Positions 25,450-33,146 of a stretch of DNA of 64,000 nt are shown here, piece by piece. This DNA is from Acidimicrobiia bacterium (GTDB lineage: Bacteria > Actinomycetota > Acidimicrobiia > Acidimicrobiales > Poriferisodalaceae). A program made the translations under genes and the position numbers. Within the stretch, counting starts at the first letter, position 1. The number at the start of each line of letters is the position of its first letter. The stretch spans positions 62,001 through 126,000 of the forward strand of contig JAJECP010000035.1 of NCBI GenBank assembly GCA_022821985.1. The letters are read 5' to 3'. The notes under the pieces were generated by a model. The model was not told where the DNA came from. It saw nothing but the letters and a program-made list of their open reading frames with translations, and made no database searches.

Positions 25450-25959
25450 ATGAATCCGTCAGACCGGGCCCTCGAACGGGCGGTGGAGCTGCTCGGCGAG
25501 CTGGGTGTCGGCGTGCGCAGTGCCGTGGTCGTCACCGACACCGAGACCGCCCGAGCGCACCGACGAATCATGATCGTGCGGGTCGCCGCATTCGCCCTCG
25601 GAGCCGGCTTGGCGATTGCGTGGGGCATCGGCTGGCTGGTGATCGTGGCGGCAGTAGTCGCGCATCAGCTCCTGTTCAACGTGCATCGCCTGCTGGCGGC
25701 CACCGACGGCGGTCTCGTGCTGGCCGACATCAGCTTCCGTCGAGCGGTCGTCGTGGCTCGCTGGAGTTCGGGCAGCGATGCCACGCTGGTGCTGCGCACC
25801 GACAGCCCCCGGGTGGAGGTGTCCGTCGAGCCGTCTCTTGACGAGAGCGGTGTCGGCGAACCTTGGACGGGCCATGTGAACGGCACCGACCTCGACAGGT
25901 TCGAGGGCACGATTCGCGCCGCCGGCGGCGAACCCTTGCGCCGAACGGCGAGCGACTGA
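25450..25959 (+). CDS. small membrane protein of unknown function
   Basis: A 169-residue protein with a helical N-terminal segment, a hydrophobic region at about residues 40-72 (MIVRVAAFALGAGLAIAWGIGWLVIVAAVVAHQLLF, one long or two short helices) and a soluble beta-rich C-terminal half (LVLADISFRRAVVVARWSSG). No family recognised. It begins with ATG at 25450; the longer open frame reaching back into the amidase is a shadow. It is likely co-transcribed with the amidases. Confidence 0.6.
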   Translation: MNPSDRALERAVELLGELGVGVRSAVVVTDTETARAHRRIMIVRVAAFALGAGLAIAWGIGWLVIVAAVVAHQLLFNVHRLLAATDGGLVLADISFRRAVVVARWSSGSDATLVLRTDSPRVEVSVEPSLDESGVGEPWTGHVNGTDLDRFEGTIRAAGGEPLRRTASD

Positions 25960-26017
25960 GCCTCCGGCGCGCAGCTACCACTCTCACCGACCCCAGAGAC
26001 GGACGGCGCGCAACCAG

Positions 26018-26023
26018 TACGGT
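26018..26023 (+). promoter_or_regulatory. -10 box (TACGGT) before the FAH-family gene
   Basis: TACGGT is followed by eight bases and the GTG at 26032, consistent with a leaderless transcript. Confidence 0.5.
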
Positions 26024-26031
26024 GACGCGCC

Positions 26032-26883
26032 GTGAAACTGCTGCGCTACACCCTTGCCGGTGACGGTTCATCTCACGTCGGCATGGCATCCGCCGACGGC
26101 GTGGCCCAGCTCGACGGCATCGATGCAGGCGGCGGGCCGATCGCTTCCATCGGCCGCGCGATCGCTGCGGCGATGGTTGATCCGGCGGCACTCTCGGGGA
26201 CACCTGTCTCGGTGGCCTGGGACGAGATCGCGTTTGCCGTGCCGGTCGATCCCGGTGCACGCATGCTGTGCGCAGGGGCCAACTACCACAAGAAATATCC
26301 CCTGGGCGGCAACGTGCAGCCCCCCGCGCAGCCCGTGTACTTCAACAAGCCGCCCGGCACGCTGGTGGCCCACGACGAGGATCTCGTACGGCCGTCTGTG
26401 TCGATCCAGTTCGACTACGAAGTGGAGCTGGCAGTGATGATCGGCAGACCCGGGCGCCACATCGAGGTGTCTGACGCTCTCGACTACGTCGGCGGGTACT
26501 CGGTGCTGAACGACGGTTCGGTGCGCGACTGGCAACGCCACAGCGTGGCCGCCGGCAAGAACTTCTATCGCTCCGGCTCGATGGGCCCCTGGATCACGAC
26601 CGCCGACGAGATCGCCGACCCCGCAGAGTTGGAGGTGATCTGCCGGGTGAACGGCGAGGAACGCCAGCGGGCCGGCGCCAGCGAGATGATCTTCTCGGTT
26701 GCCGAGATCGTCTCTTACCTGTCAAGGGTGATGCCGCTCGAACCTGGCGATGTCATCGCCACGGGTTCGCCCGAAGGCACTGGCGGCTCGCACGACCCGC
26801 CGCGCTGGCTGGTTGCGGGCGACGAGATCGAATTCGAAGTTCCCGGCATCGGCGTCCTCCGCAACCGGGTGATCGACGAGTAA
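26032..26883 (+). CDS. fumarylacetoacetate hydrolase (FAH) family protein
   Basis: A 283-residue FAH-fold hydrolase/isomerase/decarboxylase. Core blocks: GARMLCAGANYHKKYP, PVYFNKPPGTLVAHDEDLVRP, FDYEVELAVMIGR (metal-binding Glu pair), YVGGYSVLNDGSVRDWQ and IATGSPEGTGGS. Such proteins act on acylpyruvates or ring-cleavage products of aromatic degradation. The GTG start at 26032 is supported by a TACGGT -10 box eight bases before it. It stands alone between a membrane-protein gene and a secreted peptidase, so context does not define the substrate. Confidence 0.88.
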   Translation: MKLLRYTLAGDGSSHVGMASADGVAQLDGIDAGGGPIASIGRAIAAAMVDPAALSGTPVSVAWDEIAFAVPVDPGARMLCAGANYHKKYPLGGNVQPPAQPVYFNKPPGTLVAHDEDLVRPSVSIQFDYEVELAVMIGRPGRHIEVSDALDYVGGYSVLNDGSVRDWQRHSVAAGKNFYRSGSMGPWITTADEIADPAELEVICRVNGEERQRAGASEMIFSVAEIVSYLSRVMPLEPGDVIATGSPEGTGGSHDPPRWLVAGDEIEFEVPGIGVLRNRVIDE

Positions 26884-27096
26884 CGGCATCGCCCGACGCA
26901 ATCGAGCTGAGAGCCGGCTGAGAATCTCGAGGGGCGACACCCACGACCGAGCGCCCATCGGTACCTTGGGCCGAAGGTCCCGGTCGTCGCTTGCGGCGGC
27001 CACTGGCGACCGCAGGCTGACGACGGTGCTGGCCCGAGGCCGGCCTCAGCAAGGACGCGCCCGGTGCGAGGTTCACAGCGACAATCGCGCTCCACC

Positions 27097-28449
27097 ATGG
27101 AACGCCGCAGCGTGGCGCGCCGTGGAGCTGCTGCGATTGCGTTCGCTCTGGTCATCAGCGTCGTGCCGCTCGCCGGCACCGGGGCACAGCCGTCCGACGC
27201 CGAGCTGCGCAAGCGCCAGGAGCAGCTCGAGCAGCAGCAGAAAGAGCTGGAGGCCCAGCTTGCCGAGGAGAAGCGCATCCGCGACGAGGCCCAGGCAGAG
27301 CTGCTCGCGAAGGTTCTGGAAGTGGATCTGCAGCAGGCCGATGTCAATGAGGTGCTAGAGGCCTTCGACCAGCTGAAGCTGCTGGTGAACGAGCAGCGGG
27401 CCGACCTCGACCAAGCCGAGCTGGCATTGGCAGCCGCCGAGGCATCGGTGGAGGCTGCGATTCAGCGTGTCCTGTCGCTCGACGCCCAGCATGGCGAGCT
27501 GGGGCAACGCGTCATCGACCTCATCGTGCAGACCTACATCGGCCATGACGCCTTGGTGGAGGGTTCCTACGGCCTGGTGCGCACGGGCGACATCTACGAC
27601 GCCGCCCGCATCCGGGTGCTGATCGGTGCGGCTCTCGGCGACCTGAACGCGACTGCCGATCAACTCAGAGCCCTCACCATCGATGCGGAGCTGGCGGTGC
27701 GGGAGTTCCAGCGTGCCGAAGAGCTGCGGGACGTGCGCCGCGTCGAATCCGAGCAGGCCCTCGAAGACCTGCTCGAAGCCGTGGAGCAAGAGGCGATCGT
27801 GCTCGTGGAGCTCGAGGACGAGCTCGATGCCTTGCTGTATGAGCAGGCAGCGCTGCGGGAATGGAACAACGAGGCCTTGGCCGACGTCGCCGAAACCGCC
27901 GACCGCGTCAACAGCGCCATCACCGAGCAGAGGCGCATCGAGACGGAACTGAAGAGGCGCAAGGCAGAAGAGGAACGGAAGCGGCGAGAGGCAGAGGAAC
28001 GGGCCCGCCGGCTGCGTGAGGGCACCGCCGGGCAGCCCACCGACAACAACATCGACCTCAGCGAGCTGACCTGGGTGGGCGGCATCCAGGTGCACGAATC
28101 GATAGCGAACAAGGTGCAGGACCTTCTCGAGCACGCTGCTCGTGACGGCATCCGGCTGACCGGCGGCGGCTACCGGAGTGCCGCTTCGCAGATCGCGCTC
28201 CGGCGGGCGCACTGCGGGACAAGCGAGTGGGCGATCTGGCACAAGCCCTCCTACCAGTGCCGGCCGCCCACAGCCCGGCCCGGGCGCTCCATGCACGAGC
28301 GCGGCTTGGCCATCGACTTCCGGCACAACGGCCGGTCGGTCACCAGCCGCAACTCGACTGCCTTCAGATGGCTGGCTGCCAATGCTGCGACCTACGGCCT
28401 GTACAACCTGCCGAGCGAGCCCTGGCACTGGTCCACCAACGGCAACTGA
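27097..28449 (+). CDS. secreted coiled-coil VanY-type D,D-carboxypeptidase
   Basis: A 450-residue exported protein (ATG at 27097; a GTG at 27064 would add 11 residues). Order: signal peptide with RRSVARRG and a hydrophobic core ending near GAQ, long coiled coils (about residues 35-300, CwlO/FtsX-partner style), a short linker, and a C-terminal LAS metallopeptidase domain. Zinc ligands fit H400 and D407 (SMHERGLAIDF) and H444 (EPWHWS). It would trim peptidoglycan peptides, with the coil likely binding a membrane partner or autoinhibiting. A weak hairpin (GGTACCTT/AAGGTCCC) lies in the 5' region near 26959. It converges on imuB. Confidence 0.85.
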   Translation: MERRSVARRGAAAIAFALVISVVPLAGTGAQPSDAELRKRQEQLEQQQKELEAQLAEEKRIRDEAQAELLAKVLEVDLQQADVNEVLEAFDQLKLLVNEQRADLDQAELALAAAEASVEAAIQRVLSLDAQHGELGQRVIDLIVQTYIGHDALVEGSYGLVRTGDIYDAARIRVLIGAALGDLNATADQLRALTIDAELAVREFQRAEELRDVRRVESEQALEDLLEAVEQEAIVLVELEDELDALLYEQAALREWNNEALADVAETADRVNSAITEQRRIETELKRRKAEEERKRREAEERARRLREGTAGQPTDNNIDLSELTWVGGIQVHESIANKVQDLLEHAARDGIRLTGGGYRSAASQIALRRAHCGTSEWAIWHKPSYQCRPPTARPGRSMHERGLAIDFRHNGRSVTSRNSTAFRWLAANAATYGLYNLPSEPWHWSTNGN

Positions 28450-28490
28450 GGGGTTGGGCCGTTCGGGGGATGGTCGCTGCGCGTGCGAGT

Positions 28491-30158
28491 TCAGTCGTAG
28501 GTGGCTTCGCGCTGCCAGCGACCGCCCTCAACGGCGCAGAGATGGGCAGTGCCGTCGTCGAGTACCAGTTGGAACCGTGCCTGACGGCGCGACTGTGTGC
28601 TCCACCAGCGTTCGTCCAGCGGCCATGGCCCTGCCCACGCTGCGATACGGCTGGTGCGCCCATCGGCCCGGCGCAGCATGGCCGGGGGCGCGCTGGCCTG
28701 TGCCCTGCCGCTCACGCCCACCGGATCGCCGTTCGCATCGAGCACTACGAGCGGCTCGGGTTCGGCGAGCATCTCCGCAGGGGCCGGCGCGCCCAGCCGT
28801 CCTGGCCACGGGGGTGTATCCGATGCGCCGATCCCACGAGGACCGGCTGTGCTTGATGCGCCGATCCCACGAGGACCGGCTGTGCCGAACGGGAGGCGCT
28901 GCTCGAGATCGGCAAAGCGGCGGCCGGAGCCCAGGCGGCCAACGGTGACCCCGTCGAAGCCGACCAAGGTCTGAACTCGCTGCAGCGCTCGCTCAGCCCG
29001 CTCGTCCACCTCGGACTGACCGCCCCAGAAACCGAGCTGACGCCCTTCATCGGGAAGCGTCTCGACCGCCCGCAGCCGGATGAACGAGATACCACCGGTG
29101 GGACTGTTCTTGCCCTTGGCGCTGCGCCAGCCGTCGAGCTGCCAGCGCACACGGTCAACCAGATCGGGCGGGCTGAAGCGGAATCCGTGGCGCCACCGGC
29201 CGCTGCAGGTCTCACCGTGCTCGGTTTCGGCGCTGATCTCCACGCACACCAGTGCCTGACCCTCCCGGGCCAACCGGGCGTCGAGCTGATCTGCCAGAGA
29301 CTTCGCAGCAAAGGCCACCGTGTCGAGCCGATCCGCGGGCGGGTCGATCTCGGTTTCGACGCTGAGATCAGGATGAGCGGCGGCAGGCTGGCTCAGGCGA
29401 GGATCGCGCCCGCTGGCCAGTGCGTGCATCCACTCCCCTTGCGTGCCGAACCTGCCGACGAGGTCTCCCACGGACAGTGCCGCAAGGTCGCCCAGAGTGC
29501 GCAAGCCCAGCTGCCACAGCATGCTGAGCAGATCATCCGTTGTCCCATCGGCAGCACAGCCCGTCAGCAGGGAGCATTCCTCGGCCAGCGTCCCCAGTGG
29601 CAGCCCGCTCAGGAACGCTGCGCTGCTGCCGGGGGGCACCACCAGCACCGGCGTTGACGGGGTTCGGGCCGACGCCGCCCTCCCTGCAAGGCCAGCGGCA
29701 AACAAGCCGTCAGCGATGCCGACGCTGACAGATGGTGCTAGGTCATACATGTCGACGCCACGAGCGCCGGCTGTGCCCAGCTCGCTGGCCAGCACTTCAG
29801 TGACGGTGCGATGCGCCAGCTCCGCCAGCGCCTCGTCTCCGCCGTAGTAGCGCGACGGGCCTCGGGTGGCGACGACACAGCAACCGGGCGCCAGCACGTC
29901 GACTCTCGGCGTCAGGTCTTCCAGCGCAGTGACCACGGGGACGAAACAGCGGGCGTCGAGATCGAGGTCGTGCTCGGCCAGCTCCAAGACGGGACATTCA
30001 GTCTGAGCCTGGCGGCGACGCATTCCTGGGCGTATCCCCGCAGCAGCAGCCGCAGGCGTGACGGCGGTGATGCGCCCGGCGGAGACCACCGCCGCTGGTG
30101 TGGCCGGGTCGAACCCTGCTGCCACTGCAGACCAGTTCCCGACCTCCGCTGTCAGCAT
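28491..30158 (-). CDS. imuB: ImuB, Y-family polymerase-like mutasome hub
   Basis: A 555-residue Y-family homologue that links DnaE2 to the beta clamp in the mutasome. The N-terminus MLTAEVGNWSAVAAGFDP aligns in pattern with mycobacterial ImuB, followed by AAAGIRPGMRRRQAQTECP, GPSRYYGGDEALAEL and a helix-hairpin region LLSMLWQLGLRTLGDLAAL. The catalytic Asp/Glu motifs of active Y polymerases are missing, as is normal for ImuB. The open frame begins at 30257, overlapping imuA', but the homology-based start is ATG 30158. Two in-frame 33-base repeats (TAGPRGIGAS) lie near the C-terminal third. It follows imuA' in the same operon. Confidence 0.88.
   Translation of the reverse strand: MLTAEVGNWSAVAAGFDPATPAAVVSAGRITAVTPAAAAAGIRPGMRRRQAQTECPVLELAEHDLDLDARCFVPVVTALEDLTPRVDVLAPGCCVVATRGPSRYYGGDEALAELAHRTVTEVLASELGTAGARGVDMYDLAPSVSVGIADGLFAAGLAGRAASARTPSTPVLVVPPGSSAAFLSGLPLGTLAEECSLLTGCAADGTTDDLLSMLWQLGLRTLGDLAALSVGDLVGRFGTQGEWMHALASGRDPRLSQPAAAHPDLSVETEIDPPADRLDTVAFAAKSLADQLDARLAREGQALVCVEISAETEHGETCSGRWRHGFRFSPPDLVDRVRWQLDGWRSAKGKNSPTGGISFIRLRAVETLPDEGRQLGFWGGQSEVDERAERALQRVQTLVGFDGVTVGRLGSGRRFADLEQRLPFGTAGPRGIGASSTAGPRGIGASDTPPWPGRLGAPAPAEMLAEPEPLVVLDANGDPVGVSGRAQASAPPAMLRRADGRTSRIAAWAGPWPLDERWWSTQSRRQARFQLVLDDGTAHLCAVEGGRWQREATYD
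28822..28887. repeat. 33-base tandem repeat inside imuB
   Basis: Two 33-base units starting GATGCGCCGATCCCACGAGG (28822 and 28855) are nearly identical and encode TAGPRGIGAS. They match the imuA' repeats at about 27 of 33 positions. Confidence 0.9.
29753..29776. repeat. diverged copy of the 33-base unit in imuB
   Basis: CGACGCCACGAGCGCCGGCT followed by GTGC resembles the imuA'/imuB repeat core and encodes TAGARGV in frame. Confidence 0.5.
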
Positions 30159-30216
30159 CCGCGGCGGGATACCGGCAGGTTCGTCCTGGCTGGCCAAGCC
30201 AGCCCGGTTGTCGTGG

Positions 30217-31059
30217 TTATCCCGCACGGCGCTGCAGGGGGACGACGGCATCGTCACCGCTTCCCGAAGCGTCGGTTATCGAGATGCCGTCCTGGGCAGA
30301 TGCGGCCTGAGCAGGCCAGGAAACGGTGCTGATCGCACCGCGGACGGCGGTGATGTGCCCGTTGGCATCGGGCAGCCACAAGACGGCTCGTCGCGGCAGC
30401 GACGCTGCACCGCGGCCCGCAGCAACCACCTCGGCCCGGCGTTCCCGCAGCCGGCCGTGCCCGTGCCCGAGACCGGTCCACGCAGCACGTTCCACCGTCA
30501 TGGTCACGTCTGGACTGAATGCGCCGGCTGTGTTCGATGCGCCGACCTCGATCACCACGGTTCCGCGCTCTCGCAAGCGGGTGCGCAGGCGCCGGCTATG
30601 GGCAGCCGCCAGCCGCACGCTCCCAGCCAGCAGGATCACGTCGACGTTGCCGATCAGGGCGTTCAGCACTTCGGCTGCGGCGCTGCCGGGTTCGTCCACG
30701 AAGGCCCACCGGTCCAGCGATGCCCCCCGTTCCGCTACCGCCGAAACACCCATGTGCCCCAGCCCCACCGCGGTCACCCATCCGCCCGTACGCGAGACCT
30801 CCGCCGCAAGGGCGGTCGCCAGGGTCAGCGCTCCTGGGCCGTGGGCAGCCAGCACCGTCCCGGGGACAAGCCCCGGCTGGGTCAGCAGCGGTGCCAACTC
30901 GTCAGCGACGGGCAGCAGCCGTTTGCTGTGCCCGATGTCCGCAGCATGCGCTATGTCCAATGTGCCGACCCCACGAGGGCCGGCTGTGTCCAATGCGCCG
31001 ACCCCTCGAAGGCCGGCTGTGTCCAATGCGCCGGCGGTATGACGCAGCTGCACTGCCAT
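30217..31059 (-). CDS. imuA': ImuA' (RecA-like mutasome accessory protein)
   Basis: A 280-residue RecA/ImuA-like protein encoded just upstream of imuB. The RecA-like core runs from LAPLLTQPGLVPGTVLAAHGPGALTLATALAAEV through WVTAVGLGHMGVSAVAERGASLDRWAFVDEP and VDVILLAGSVRLAAAHSRRLRTRLRERGTVVIEVG. The P-loop lacks the GK[ST] residues, so ATPase activity is doubtful. The N-terminus consists of 11-residue repeats (GALDTAGPRGV) from a 33-base minisatellite. ATG at 31059 lies six bases after a TAGCCT -10 box, with two SOS-like boxes directly upstream, so it should be damage-inducible together with dnaE2. Confidence 0.82.
   Translation of the reverse strand: MAVQLRHTAGALDTAGLRGVGALDTAGPRGVGTLDIAHAADIGHSKRLLPVADELAPLLTQPGLVPGTVLAAHGPGALTLATALAAEVSRTGGWVTAVGLGHMGVSAVAERGASLDRWAFVDEPGSAAAEVLNALIGNVDVILLAGSVRLAAAHSRRLRTRLRERGTVVIEVGASNTAGAFSPDVTMTVERAAWTGLGHGHGRLRERRAEVVAAGRGAASLPRRAVLWLPDANGHITAVRGAISTVSWPAQAASAQDGISITDASGSGDDAVVPLQRRAG
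30521..30552. repeat. diverged copy of the 33-base unit in imuA'
   Basis: GCGCCGGCTGTGTTCGATGC followed by GCCGACCTCGAT matches the minisatellite unit of the same gene in phase and encodes VGASNTAGAF. Confidence 0.55.
30954..31028. repeat. 33-base tandem repeat at the imuA' 5' end
   Basis: TGTCCAATG recurs at 30954, 30987 and 31020, an exact 33-base period, with GCCGACCCC...GGCCGGC between. It encodes repeated (G)ALDTAG(L/P)RGVG at the protein N-terminus. Confidence 0.9.
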
Positions 31060-31065
31060 CGCGAC

Positions 31066-31071
31066 AGGCTA
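31066..31071 (-). promoter_or_regulatory. -10 box (TAGCCT) of imuA'
   Basis: TAGCCT on the minus strand ends six bases before the ATG at 31059, with the SOS-like box immediately upstream. The layout is the same as at dnaE2. Confidence 0.6.
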
Positions 31072-31073
31072 GA

Positions 31074-31086
31074 CGAACAATCGTCT
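31074..31086. promoter_or_regulatory. LexA-type box 1 of imuA'
   Basis: CGAACAATCGTCT keeps CGAAC-N4-GT with one mismatch in the second half. It abuts the -10 box. Confidence 0.55.
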
Positions 31087-31089
31087 CCA

Positions 31090-31102
31090 CGAACGGTTGT
31101 TT
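31090..31102. promoter_or_regulatory. LexA-type box 2 of imuA'
   Basis: CGAACGGTTGTTT keeps CGAAC-N4-GTT with one terminal mismatch. It is 16 bases from box 1, the same spacing as between dnaE2 boxes. Confidence 0.5.
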
Positions 31103-31127
31103 ATCGGCCGCCGCCGTGCATGTGCTT

Positions 31128-31151
31128 CCCCTGCAGCCTCCTGGACAGGGG
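31128..31151 (-). terminator. hairpin downstream of the cupin gene
   Basis: CCCCTG (31128-31133) pairs with CAGGGG (31146-31151). It lies ten bases past the cupin stop in the direction of transcription and separates it from the imuA' promoter. Confidence 0.45.
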
Positions 31152-31160
31152 TTGGGCCGG

Positions 31161-31427
31161 CTACTTCGTGCCGACCAGCAGGGTCGCGCCGACTGGACCC
31201 GCCATCTCGCTATGCAGCGTGCCGGCGGAAACCTCGCACCAGTCCCCCACTCCCATGACCCGGGTCTCGTCCTCCAAGCCCAGCCGGAACTCGCCCCTGG
31301 TCACCATCGCCATGGCAGAGAACTCGTGGCTGTGCAACTCGCCATTGGCGTGAGGCTCGAACTCGGCGTTGCGCGGTTCGCCATAGCCCTGCGCTGCCAG
31401 CTCAGAACGGAACTCGTCTTCGGTCAT
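31161..31427 (-). CDS. small cupin-domain protein
   Basis: An 88-residue single cupin barrel: FEPHANGELHSHEFSAMAMVTRGEFRLGLEDETRVMGVGDWCEVSAGTLHSE. Metal-ligand positions (H-x-H, E and the later H) are present. It could bind a metal and a small ligand or act as a simple dioxygenase or isomerase; the substrate is not predictable. It follows the NifU-N-like gene by 45 bases on the same strand, with a hairpin in between. Confidence 0.75.
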   Translation of the reverse strand: MTEDEFRSELAAQGYGEPRNAEFEPHANGELHSHEFSAMAMVTRGEFRLGLEDETRVMGVGDWCEVSAGTLHSEMAGPVGATLLVGTK

Positions 31428-31459
31428 GCAGAAACAGTAGCTAGCGCCGTGCTTGTCGC

Positions 31460-31481
31460 TACCGCTAGCGAGCTAGCGGTA
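31460..31481. terminator. near-perfect inverted repeat at the NifU-N-like stop codon
   Basis: TACCGCTAGC (31460-31469) and GCTAGCGGTA (31472-31481) are perfect ten-base arms around a two-base centre (GA). It overlaps the stop codon of the NifU-N-like gene and precedes the cupin gene. It may end or process the transcript, or be a protein-binding palindrome. Confidence 0.6.
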
Positions 31482-31763
31482 GTGGGCGAACAGCTCTTCG
31501 ATGAGTTCGGCGATGCCGTCGGAGGTGTGGCCCCGGGAGAGGTCGATGGTGGCCACGTTGCCGTACACGTGAATGTGGTCGACACCGCCCCGCTGGAACA
31601 GGCGCCACGCCAGCAGGTCGGCTGGATCCTCGGCGCTGGCGGCATCTTCGGCGCTGTTGTAGTAGCGATGGCCCGCCCCGGTCAGCGGGCGGTTGGTCTC
31701 GAACTGCACCGTGCCCACACGGACTGACGACGGTCGTTCTGCTACTCGAACGGGCTGACCCAT
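31473..31763 (-). CDS. NifU/Nfu N-terminal-domain-like protein
   Basis: A 96-residue protein beginning MGQPVRVAERPSS. The pattern TVQFETNRPLTGAGHRYYNSAEDA, DPADLLAWRLFQRGGVDHIHVYGNVATIDLSRG resembles the Nfu N-terminal domain (F-x-x-N...G...A...PLA..LF...GV..V....); the Cys-containing C-terminal Fe-S scaffold domain is absent. The role is therefore unclear, possibly accessory in Fe-S assembly. ATG at 31763 lies eight bases after a TACGCT -10 box that touches an 18-base palindrome shared with the divergent acyl-CoA dehydrogenase gene. Confidence 0.6.
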   Translation of the reverse strand: MGQPVRVAERPSSVRVGTVQFETNRPLTGAGHRYYNSAEDAASAEDPADLLAWRLFQRGGVDHIHVYGNVATIDLSRGHTSDGIAELIEELFAHYR

Positions 31764-31771
31764 GGCCGATG

Positions 31772-31777
31772 AGCGTA
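31772..31777 (-). promoter_or_regulatory. -10 box (TACGCT) of the NifU-N-like gene
   Basis: TACGCT on the minus strand precedes the ATG at 31763 by eight bases. Its upstream end overlaps the 18-base palindrome. Confidence 0.5.
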
Positions 31778-31793
31778 GCGACATATGTCGCTA
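31776..31793. promoter_or_regulatory. perfect 18-base palindrome in a divergent promoter region
   Basis: TAGCGACATATGTCGCTA is perfectly self-complementary and lies between the divergent NifU-N-like and acyl-CoA dehydrogenase genes. The size and symmetry suit a TetR-type operator. No regulator gene is adjacent. Confidence 0.65.
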
Positions 31794-31852
31794 GCTTGGG
31801 GCTGCTCGTATCCCGAATATTCCGCCTTTCTTGCACGAAACAGGAGCCCGAC

Positions 31853-33136
31853 ATGGCCGCTGCCGACACCGCTGAGATCACCGAGGAGCAGTTTGCTGCT
31901 GAGGCGCTGGAATTCTTGGAGGCCAACGCCAAGCGCAAAGCCGAGCGGCGCGAGTTCGTCTGGGGCGAGGGGCCCGACAACGCGGCGCTCTTCGAGGAGA
32001 TCGACCGCGAGCGCGAGCGCGCCGAGCTGGAGGCATCCAAGGAGTGGCGGGCCGCCAAGTACGACGCCGGCTTCGGCTGGATCAGCGGGCCGACCGAGCT
32101 GGGCGGCGGCGGCATGCCTCGCAAGTTCGAGCGAGTCTGGGGCCAGCTCGAGAGCCAGTTCGACACGCCCGACGGCGGCTTCTTCGGCATCGGCCTGGGC
32201 ATGGTGGCGCCAACGATCCTGGCCCACGCCCAGCCCGATGTGTCCGCCGATGTGCTGCCGCAGATGTACCGGGCCGACATCGTGGGCTGCCAGCTGTTCT
32301 CCGAGCCGGGCGCCGGTTCGGACCTGGCCAGCCTGCAGATGCGGGCCGAGCGCGACGGCGAGGAGTGGATCCTCAACGGCCAGAAGGTGTGGACCTCGGG
32401 CGCGCACTATTCCGACATCGGCGAGGTGATCGCTCGCTCCGATTTCGACCTGCCCAAGCACCAGGGCCTGACCGGGTTCCTCGTGGACATGAAGGCTCCC
32501 GGCGTGGAGGTGCGCCCGCTGCGGCAGATGACCGGCGGTGCCAACTTCAACGAGGTGTATTTCACCGACGTGCGCGTGCCCGACTCGCACCGCCTCGGCG
32601 AGGTGAACCAGGGCTGGGGCGTGGCGCTGACCACGCTCATGAACGAGCGGGCGGCGATCGGCGGCGGCTCGGGCGGCGGCACCGGCGGGGGCAGCTTCAC
32701 CAAGCTGTCGGCCATGGCCGCCCACTACGGGATGGCCGACGACGCCTTGGCCCGCCAGAAGCTCGCCGAGATCTACACCCACGGCAAGGTGCTGGGCTGG
32801 TCGAACCAGCGCACGATGGATGCGCTGCGCGCCGGCAAGACCCCCGGTCCCGAGATGTCGCTGTCGAAGATGGGGCTGATCCGCCAGATGAACGCCACCT
32901 GCGAGTTCGTGGCCGACACCATCGGCCCGAAGCTGGTGGTCGACTCCGGCGAGTGGGGCACGTTCTCGTGGGCCGGCTACGTGCTGGGCTTCCCGGCGAT
33001 GCGCATCGCCGGCGGCTCGGACGAGGTGATGCGCAACATCGTCGGCGAGCGTGTGCTGGGCCTTCCCAAGGAGCCCGGCATCGACACCACCAGCCCGTTC
33101 CGGGAGCTGAAGGTCGGCACCCAGCGCGCCGAGTGA
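31853..33136 (+). CDS. acyl-CoA dehydrogenase
   Basis: A 427-residue flavoprotein of the acyl-CoA dehydrogenase family, catalysing alpha,beta-oxidation of an acyl-CoA. Blocks: CQLFSEPGAGSDLASLQMRAERDGEEWILNGQKVWTSGA (FAD/substrate), FTDVRVPDSHRLGEVNQGW and the C-terminal GGSDEVMRNIVGERVLGLP. A Gly-rich loop (about residues 267-280) is unusual. ATG at 31853 has a clear Shine-Dalgarno (AGGAG), unlike many neighbours. An upstream palindrome suggests repressor control. The downstream F420 oxidoreductase follows after ten bases, so both likely act in one lipid or steroid pathway. Confidence 0.9.
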   Translation: MAAADTAEITEEQFAAEALEFLEANAKRKAERREFVWGEGPDNAALFEEIDRERERAELEASKEWRAAKYDAGFGWISGPTELGGGGMPRKFERVWGQLESQFDTPDGGFFGIGLGMVAPTILAHAQPDVSADVLPQMYRADIVGCQLFSEPGAGSDLASLQMRAERDGEEWILNGQKVWTSGAHYSDIGEVIARSDFDLPKHQGLTGFLVDMKAPGVEVRPLRQMTGGANFNEVYFTDVRVPDSHRLGEVNQGWGVALTTLMNERAAIGGGSGGGTGGGSFTKLSAMAAHYGMADDALARQKLAEIYTHGKVLGWSNQRTMDALRAGKTPGPEMSLSKMGLIRQMNATCEFVADTIGPKLVVDSGEWGTFSWAGYVLGFPAMRIAGGSDEVMRNIVGERVLGLPKEPGIDTTSPFRELKVGTQRAE

Positions 33137-33146
33137 GCCGACCGGC

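Noticed and set aside
23208..25628. An 806-codon open frame on the minus strand opposite the two amidases
   Set aside because: High GC keeps antisense frames open. It lacks any family motif, while the plus strand has two complete amidases with intact triads.
30058..31353. 431-codon plus-strand frame opposite imuA'/imuB
   Set aside because: It is antisense to two recognised genes with no motif, and much of it is the translated minisatellite.
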